In this document: positions 5,588 through 9,584 of the stretch, piece by piece
Numbering within the stretch: position 1 is the stretch's first letter
Layout: each line of letters starts with the position of its first letter
From: Conexibacter sp.
GTDB lineage: Bacteria; Actinomycetota; Thermoleophilia; Solirubrobacterales; Solirubrobacteraceae
Length of the DNA: 9,584 nt
Assembly: GCA_025964295.1 (NCBI GenBank)
Contig: JAOPZD010000626.1
Coordinates: forward strand, 1-9,584
Reading direction: 5' to 3'
Notes under the pieces: generated by a model
Told to the model about the DNA's origin: nothing
What the model saw: only the letters and a program-made list of their open reading frames with translations
Database searches by the model: none
Translations under genes and position numbers: made by a program

Positions 5588-8193
5588 CCGGCGGCCCGCT
5601 CGCGCGCGTCGGAGATCTGGATCACGAGGTCGGCGACGAGGCCGGTCCACCCCGTCTGATGCGACGCGCCGAGCCCCGCGCCCGTGTCGCCGTGGAAGTA
5701 CTCGTGGAACAACAGGTCACCCGTCCAGGCGGGGTCGTCGCGGAATCGCGAGCGATTGCCGAAGACCGGCCGCCGGCCACCGTCGGCGGGATCCGGGAGG
5801 AAGATCCCCACCAGCCGCTGCGCGAGGTCGGCGGCGATGGCGTCCAGGCCGGCCTCGCGGCCCGACCCGGCCGGGTACTCGATCGTGACGCCGCTGCCGA
5901 GGCCGCGGGCGTAGCGACGGAGGGCGTGGATGATGAGGTGGTTGACCGGGAACCAGACCGGTCCCCGCCAGTTCGAGTTGCCGCCGAACAGCGTCGTCGT
6001 CGACTCCGCGGGCTCGTAGTCGACCTGGCTCTCCTGGCCGCCGTCGGGCGTGAACGCGAACGGGTGGCCGCGGTAGGCGGCCGACAGCGAGCGGATCCCG
6101 TGCGGTGACAGGAACTCGTCCTCGCCGGCGAGCCGCTCGAGGATCCGCGGCAGCCGGTTGCGCCCGACGAGCGCGAGCATCGTCGGACGGTCGCCGTCGC
6201 CGAGGTCCACGGCCGGGCGGTACTCGGGCCGGTCGGCGAGGAACTCCGTGACGCGCGCTTGGAGCTCCGGCATGCGACCGGCGACGCCGCTCTGCGCGGT
6301 CGCGACGGCGCAGAGCGGGATCAGGCCGGTCATCGAGCGGACGCGGACGGGACGGCTCGTGCCGTCGGCCTTGCGGACGCGGTCGTAGTAGAAGGCGTCG
6401 TCCTCGTCCCACAGGCCGTGGTCGTTGATCGCCTTGGAGATCATCGTGAAGTGCTCGAAGAACTTGATCGCGACGTCCTCGTAGGCCGGATCCTCCTCGG
6501 CGAGCACGAGCGCCATCTCGAGCATCGAGAGGCAGTAGAGGGCCATCCACCCGGTGCCGTCGGCCTGCTCGAGCGCCAGTCCCTCGGGCAGCGGGTCGGA
6601 CCGGTTGAACGGCCCCACGTTGTCCATGCCGAGGAACCCACCGCCGAACAGCAGGTTGCCCTCGGGGTCCTTGACGTTGGCCCACCAGGTGAAGCCGAGC
6701 AGCAGCTTGTGGAAGAGGCGCTGCAGCCACTCGCGATCCGTCGCGCCGTCGAGCTGGTACACCGCCAGGGCCGCCAGCGCGTGCACCGGAGGGTTGACGT
6801 CGCCGAAGTTCCACTCGTAGGCCGGGAGCTGGCCGTTGGGGTGCATGTACCACTCCCGGGTGATGAGGCGCAGCTGCGCCTTGGCGAAGGCGGGGTCGAC
6901 GTGGGCGAGCGTGATGCAGTGGAAGGCCAGGTCCCACGCGGCGAACCACGGGTACTCCCACGTGTCGGGCATCGAGATGATGTCGCGGTTGTCGACGTGG
7001 CGCCAGCCGGCGTTGCGCGCCTTGGCCGCCAAGCGCTCGGGCGGCGGCTCCGGCTGCCCGGGGTCGCCGGCCAGCCAGCGCTCGACGTCGTAGTGGTAGT
7101 ACTGCTTGCTCCAGAGCATGCCGCCGAACGCTTGGCGCATGACCGCGTGCTCGTCCGGCGTGGCGGCGGGCGCCAGCGACGCGTAGAACCCGTCCGCCTC
7201 CTTCGCGCGACGGGTGAGCGTCGAGGTCCAGGAGCGCCCGAGGTCGCCCGGCTCCGGGCTCAGGCGCAGGCGCACCTCGGCCGTCTGCCCGGCCGGCACG
7301 TCGAGCTGGTACCAGAGCGCGGCCTTGGTGCCGGTGCGTGCCGGGTTGACCGTCGCGGCGGCGGCGACCACGTGGTCGTTGATGCCGTCCTTGGGGAACG
7401 GCGGCGTCGGCTGGGCGCTGTCGGGCCACAGCCGGGCGTTGTTGGTGTCGTTGTCGCAGAAGAGCGGCTCAGGGGCGCCGCCGCCGCGCAGCGTCATCGT
7501 GGCGCCGTCCGTGTCGCGAGCGACCAGCGCGCCGCCATCCTCGACGATCCCGGGCCGCGGCCCGTCGGGGACCCACGACCACGTGTTGCGAAACCACAGC
7601 GTCGGCAGGAGGTGGAGCGTCGCGGGCTCGGGGCCGGCGTTGCGGACGCGCACGCTGACGCAGACGTCATCGGCGGCGGCCTTGCCGTACTCGACGGACA
7701 CGTCCCAGTAGCGATCGCCGTCCAGCACGCCGGTGTCCATCAGCTCCAGCTCCGGCTCGCTGCGGTCGCGCCCGTGCCCCACGAGCGACCTGTAGGGGAA
7801 CTCCGCCTGCGGGTAGACGTAGCGCCAGCGCATCCAGGCGTGGCTCGGCGTCGAGTCCAGGTACCAGTACAGCTCCTTGACGTCCTCGCCGTGGTTGCCC
7901 TCGTCGCCGGTCAGCCCGAAGGCCCGCTCCTTGAGGATCGGGTCCTGACCATTCCAGAACGCGAACGCGAGGCAGAGCCGCTGATCCGCGTCGCAGATGC
8001 CGCCCAGGCCGTCCTCGCTCCACCGGTACGCCCGCGAGCGCGCGTGGTCGTGCGGGAACGACGTCCAGGCCGTGCCACGGGCGCTGTAGTCCTCGCGCAC
8101 CGTCCCCCATGCGCGCTCGCTCAGGTACGGCCCCCAGCGCCGCCACGCGTCGGGCGCGTCGACGAGCCGCCGGCGTTCGGGGTCGAGGGGCAT
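5584..8193 (-). CDS. GH63/MGH1-like alpha-glucosidase
   Basis: A large cytoplasmic glycoside hydrolase, 869 aa from the ATG at 8193. The N-terminal part (about 20-340) is a beta-sandwich region beginning WRRWGPYLSERAWGTVREDY. The C-terminal part is an (alpha/alpha)6 barrel of the GH63 type. D421 in WEYPWFAAWD and E831 in FHEYFHGDTG sit where GH63 enzymes have their general acid and base. NWRGPVWFPVN (741-751) is another family hallmark. GH63 enzymes invert alpha-glucosides or mannosides such as glucosylglycerate, mannosylglycerate or kojibiose-type ends; the substrate here is unknown. Coupling to glgX through an ATGA overlap suggests an alpha-glucan or oligosaccharide substrate (inference). 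An in-frame TTG at 8229 would add 12 residues; neither start has a convincing Shine-Dalgarno, and I prefer the ATG because it leaves a short normal N-terminus. There is no signal peptide. Confidence 0.85.
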   Translation of the reverse strand: MPLDPERRRLVDAPDAWRRWGPYLSERAWGTVREDYSARGTAWTSFPHDHARSRAYRWSEDGLGGICDADQRLCLAFAFWNGQDPILKERAFGLTGDEGNHGEDVKELYWYLDSTPSHAWMRWRYVYPQAEFPYRSLVGHGRDRSEPELELMDTGVLDGDRYWDVSVEYGKAAADDVCVSVRVRNAGPEPATLHLLPTLWFRNTWSWVPDGPRPGIVEDGGALVARDTDGATMTLRGGGAPEPLFCDNDTNNARLWPDSAQPTPPFPKDGINDHVVAAAATVNPARTGTKAALWYQLDVPAGQTAEVRLRLSPEPGDLGRSWTSTLTRRAKEADGFYASLAPAATPDEHAVMRQAFGGMLWSKQYYHYDVERWLAGDPGQPEPPPERLAAKARNAGWRHVDNRDIISMPDTWEYPWFAAWDLAFHCITLAHVDPAFAKAQLRLITREWYMHPNGQLPAYEWNFGDVNPPVHALAALAVYQLDGATDREWLQRLFHKLLLGFTWWANVKDPEGNLLFGGGFLGMDNVGPFNRSDPLPEGLALEQADGTGWMALYCLSMLEMALVLAEEDPAYEDVAIKFFEHFTMISKAINDHGLWDEDDAFYYDRVRKADGTSRPVRVRSMTGLIPLCAVATAQSGVAGRMPELQARVTEFLADRPEYRPAVDLGDGDRPTMLALVGRNRLPRILERLAGEDEFLSPHGIRSLSAAYRGHPFAFTPDGGQESQVDYEPAESTTTLFGGNSNWRGPVWFPVNHLIIHALRRYARGLGSGVTIEYPAGSGREAGLDAIAADLAQRLVGIFLPDPADGGRRPVFGNRSRFRDDPAWTGDLLFHEYFHGDTGAGLGASHQTGWTGLVADLVIQISDARERAAG

Positions 8194-8298
8194 GCCCGAC
8201 AGGGTGAGGCCCGGCCGCGGCCCAAGCAAGAACCGGCGCCCGTCCGCGCTACAACCAGGACGTCTTGCGCCAGCGCGCGAGCGCCGGAGAACCGGACC

Positions 8299-8391
8299 AT
8301 GACCGCTGAGCGTCGCGCCGACCGTGCGGAGAGCGACGCCGACGCGGCCGTCGCGGTGTTCGTCCTCGCCCTCAGGACGGCCGCGGCCTGA
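8299..8391 (+). CDS. Possible 30-residue ORF
   Basis: ATG at 8299, stop TGA at 8389-8391, with GGAG (8286-8289) 9 nt upstream at a good Shine-Dalgarno distance. The peptide starts M-T-A-E-R-R-A-D-R-A-E-S-D-A-D and ends in the hydrophobic A-A-V-A-V-F-V-L-A-L-R-T-A-A-A. That gives a charged N-terminal half and a short apolar tail, too short for a secure membrane segment. It lies in the spacer between the GH63 gene and lysR and is antisense to neither. I recognise no family. It may be a small protein or chance; the ribosome site is the only real support. The remainder of 8194-8412 shows an AGAACCGG direct repeat (8229-8236 and 8288-8295) and should hold the promoter of the GH63-glgX operon, which I cannot locate. 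Confidence 0.25.
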   Translation: MTAERRADRAESDADAAVAVFVLALRTAAA

Positions 8392-8412
8392 CGGCCCGCC
8401 CGCCGGCGCCGT
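8391..8412 (-). terminator. Weak GC-rich hairpin just after the lysR stop
   Basis: ACGGC (8391-8395) pairs with GCCGT (8408-8412) and CCG (8396-8398) with CGG (8404-8406), leaving one bulged base. It starts directly after the lysR stop on the minus strand. There is no T-tract, so it is only a tentative terminator. Confidence 0.3.
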
Positions 8413-9315
8413 TCAGGCGATCGTCGCGACGTCCCGGTCTTCTGCCGCCGCAACGCGGGCCGCGGCGGTGAACGCCTGGAGGAGGGGCGCGCGCCGGGAT
8501 GCCTCGGTGGCGAGCAGCACCTCGTCGGGCTCGGCGTCGGTCACCGGCACGTAGACGACGTCGGGCCGGCGGTAGTGCCGGGTCGCCGAGAGCGGCAGCA
8601 CGATGATCCCGTGCCCGGACGCGACGTACTCCAGCTTCTCCTCGACGCCACGCAGGATCGTCGGGCGCGCGGCGCCCGCCCTGAGCGGCTCGAGGTAGCG
8701 CAGGTGGCGCTCGTCGGCGATCTCGGCCATCGTCAGCGCGGCCCGTGCGGCGAGGGGATGGTCGGAGCGCAGCGCCACGAGACGGCGCTCGGTGTACAGC
8801 GGCGTGAGCCGCAGCCCGCGCCCGTCGATCGGTCGTCGGACGTAGGCGATGTCGACCCGGCCGCCGAGGATGGCCTGCTCCTGCTCGTCCCATTCCAGCC
8901 GCTGGACGTCGACCGTCACGTCGGGATGATCGGTCGTGAACCGTCGCACGGCCACCGTGGGGATGACGCCGGTGCGGAAGCCGACGACGATCGTCGCGCT
9001 GCCGCGGGCGGCGCGCTGCACGCGCCGGCTGGCCGCCTCGGCGGCGGCGAGCAGCGGGACCGCGTCGGCCAGCAGCTGCCGGCCGGCGGGCGTGAGCGTC
9101 ACCGACCGCCGGTCGCGCTCCAGCAGCCGTGCGCCGAGCTGGCGCTCGAGCGCCTGGACCTGCCGGGTCAGCGCCGGCTGGGCGAGATGGAGCGCCTCCG
9201 CCGCGCGCCGGAAGTGCAGAAGCTCGGCCACGGCGACGAAGCCCCGGAGCTTGACGAGGTCGAGATCGGTGATGGGCCGGAATGCTATCCCCGCCGCCTG
9301 ATGCCGGCACGGCAT
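8413..9315 (-). CDS. LysR-type transcriptional regulator
   Basis: A 300-aa DNA-binding regulator. The winged helix-turn-helix spans about residues 18-78, with LVKLRGFVAVAELLHFRRAA, then the recognition segment LAQPALTRQVQALERQLG and LTPAGRQLL. A linker helix follows, then the periplasmic-binding-protein-like effector domain (about 106-290), with VASGHGIIVLP as the usual second-lobe signature. The effector is unknown. The frame stays open upstream to 9462, but that would overlap the divergent epimerase gene; the ATG at 9315 (or the adjoining GTG at 9318) gives the normal family length, although it leaves about 17 residues before the first helix and has no clear Shine-Dalgarno. The head-to-head layout with the epimerase gene over a 130-bp spacer is the classic LysR arrangement, so it probably controls that gene and itself. 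A T-N11-A box lies in the spacer. Confidence 0.93.
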   Translation of the reverse strand: MPCRHQAAGIAFRPITDLDLVKLRGFVAVAELLHFRRAAEALHLAQPALTRQVQALERQLGARLLERDRRSVTLTPAGRQLLADAVPLLAAAEAASRRVQRAARGSATIVVGFRTGVIPTVAVRRFTTDHPDVTVDVQRLEWDEQEQAILGGRVDIAYVRRPIDGRGLRLTPLYTERRLVALRSDHPLAARAALTMAEIADERHLRYLEPLRAGAARPTILRGVEEKLEYVASGHGIIVLPLSATRHYRRPDVVYVPVTDAEPDEVLLATEASRRAPLLQAFTAAARVAAAEDRDVATIA

Positions 9316-9327
9316 CACCGGCGAGCA

Positions 9328-9344
9328 GATCGGAATTGGAGATC
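9328..9344. promoter_or_regulatory. Candidate LysR-type operator (GATC-N9-GATC)
   Basis: GATC (9328-9331), nine bases, GATC (9341-9344). The core reads ATC-N9-GAT and contains T9330-N11-A9342, the LysR-family box; ATC-N9-GAT is also the form known for NodD-type boxes. The centre is about 20 bp before the lysR start and about 110 bp before the divergent start, a position suited to autorepression and activation of the neighbour. Confidence 0.5.
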
Positions 9345-9412
9345 GGCGGGCCGTGACCTGACACTGGACCGAGGCGGCGGGAGGCGTCGGCCACCGGCCA
9401 GACCCAATGCCT

Positions 9413-9422
9413 ATGACGTCAT
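9413..9422. promoter_or_regulatory. Perfect 10-bp palindrome ATGACGTCAT
   Basis: A perfect dyad ending 23 bp before the start of the epimerase gene and thus near its likely transcription start. It may be an operator half or a second regulator's site. A weak -10 resemblance (TATGAC, 9412-9417) overlaps it, but no -35 is visible. Confidence 0.35.
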
Positions 9423-9432
9423 CCGACACGGC

Positions 9433-9437
9433 AAGGA
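9433..9437 (+). promoter_or_regulatory. Ribosome binding site of the epimerase gene
   Basis: AAGGA lies 8 nt before the ATG at 9446. It supports that start and argues against the long upstream extension of lysR on the other strand. Confidence 0.65.
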
Positions 9438-9445
9438 CCACCATC

Positions 9446-9584
9446 ATGAACATCTTCATCACCGGCGGCAGCGGCTACATCGGGCTCGCCACCATCGCCG
9501 CGCTTCGCCGCGACGGCCACGGCGTCGCTGCCCTGTCTCGCTCCGAGGCGTCCGACGGGCGCCTGCGCGCGGCCGGCGCCACCC
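9446..9584 (+). CDS. NAD-dependent epimerase/dehydratase family protein, N-terminal part only
   Basis: Partial gene of 46 codons cut by the right edge. The protein opens M-N-I-F-I-T-G-G-S-G-Y-I-G-L-A-T, giving the TGGSGYIG dinucleotide-binding loop (residues 6-13) of extended short-chain dehydrogenases. A helix with ALRRDGHGV and the second strand VAALSRSE follow, and the serine/arginine after the second strand (S-R-S) hints at NADP preference. Such proteins oxidise, reduce or epimerise sugars and other small molecules in the cytoplasm; the substrate is not visible. The start is supported by AAGGA at 9433-9437. It is divergent from lysR, which is its likely regulator. Family assignment is firm, function open. 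Confidence 0.85.
   Translation, partial: MNIFITGGSGYIGLATIAALRRDGHGVAALSRSEASDGRLRAAGAT

Noticed and set aside
5588..5650. Upstream start for glgX adding 21 residues
   Set aside because: The extra residues are arginine/proline-rich, lie fully inside the GH63 gene, and precede the ATGA junction that gives a normal GlgX start.
4064..5659. 531-codon plus-strand open frame opposite glgX
   Set aside because: Composition and frame position mark it as the complement of the glgX codons; no domain is visible.
6259..8391. 710-codon plus-strand open frame opposite the GH63 gene
   Set aside because: Complement shadow of a well-supported gene. Only its last 31 codons (8299-8391) have independent support from a ribosome site and are listed separately.
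9316..9462. Long N-terminal extension of the LysR protein
   Set aside because: It overlaps the divergent epimerase gene and its ribosome site and would lengthen the protein well beyond the usual 300 residues.

Overview
The window is GC-rich, compact bacterial chromosome with long open frames on both strands. The gene set (a class III-like PPK2, a large GH63-type glucosidase, GlgX, a soluble two-BON protein) and the codon composition suggest a high-GC actinomycete, possibly of the Thermoleophilia/Solirubrobacterales type. That placement is inference; no rRNA or marker gene is present. I see no insertion sequence, tRNA, CRISPR array, phage gene or replication origin.

Layout from left to right. 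(1) A minus-strand operon reads PPK2 polyphosphate kinase (1651-2640), glycerol kinase glpK (103-1647), then the first 35 codons of an NmrA-like NAD(P)-binding protein (1-106), cut by the window edge. PPK2 and glpK are 3 bp apart, and glpK and the NmrA gene overlap in a GTGA. (2) A 271-bp divergent intergenic region (2641-2911) holds a 9-bp hairpin and a nested set of pairings that closes directly before the Shine-Dalgarno of the next gene, a candidate structured leader. (3) A plus-strand two-BON-domain protein (2912-3358) is followed by a terminator-like 13-bp inverted repeat. (4) A 249-bp non-coding stretch (3359-3607) holds a second nested palindrome and what may be the frameshifted tail of a lost gene. 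(5) A second minus-strand operon has a GH63/MGH1-like glucosidase (5584-8193) overlapping glycogen debranching enzyme glgX (3608-5587) by four bases (ATGA). (6) A short non-coding stretch carries a possible 30-residue ORF. (7) A LysR-type regulator (8413-9315, minus) is divergent from an NAD-dependent epimerase/dehydratase gene (9446 to the right edge, plus); the spacer holds an ATC-N9-GAT LysR-type box and a 10-bp palindrome.

How the genes may work together: the two minus-strand operons deal with energy and carbon reserves. PPK2 moves phosphate between polyphosphate and nucleotides. Glycerol kinase spends ATP to bring glycerol into central metabolism. The GH63 enzyme and GlgX act on alpha-glucans or alpha-glucosides. 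The tight PPK2-glpK coupling suggests that polyphosphate could supply ATP for glycerol phosphorylation, which is an inference from gene order. The LysR/epimerase pair at the right looks like a separate self-contained regulatory unit. No gene of a clearly new kind is present; the least explained element is the structured region ahead of the BON gene.
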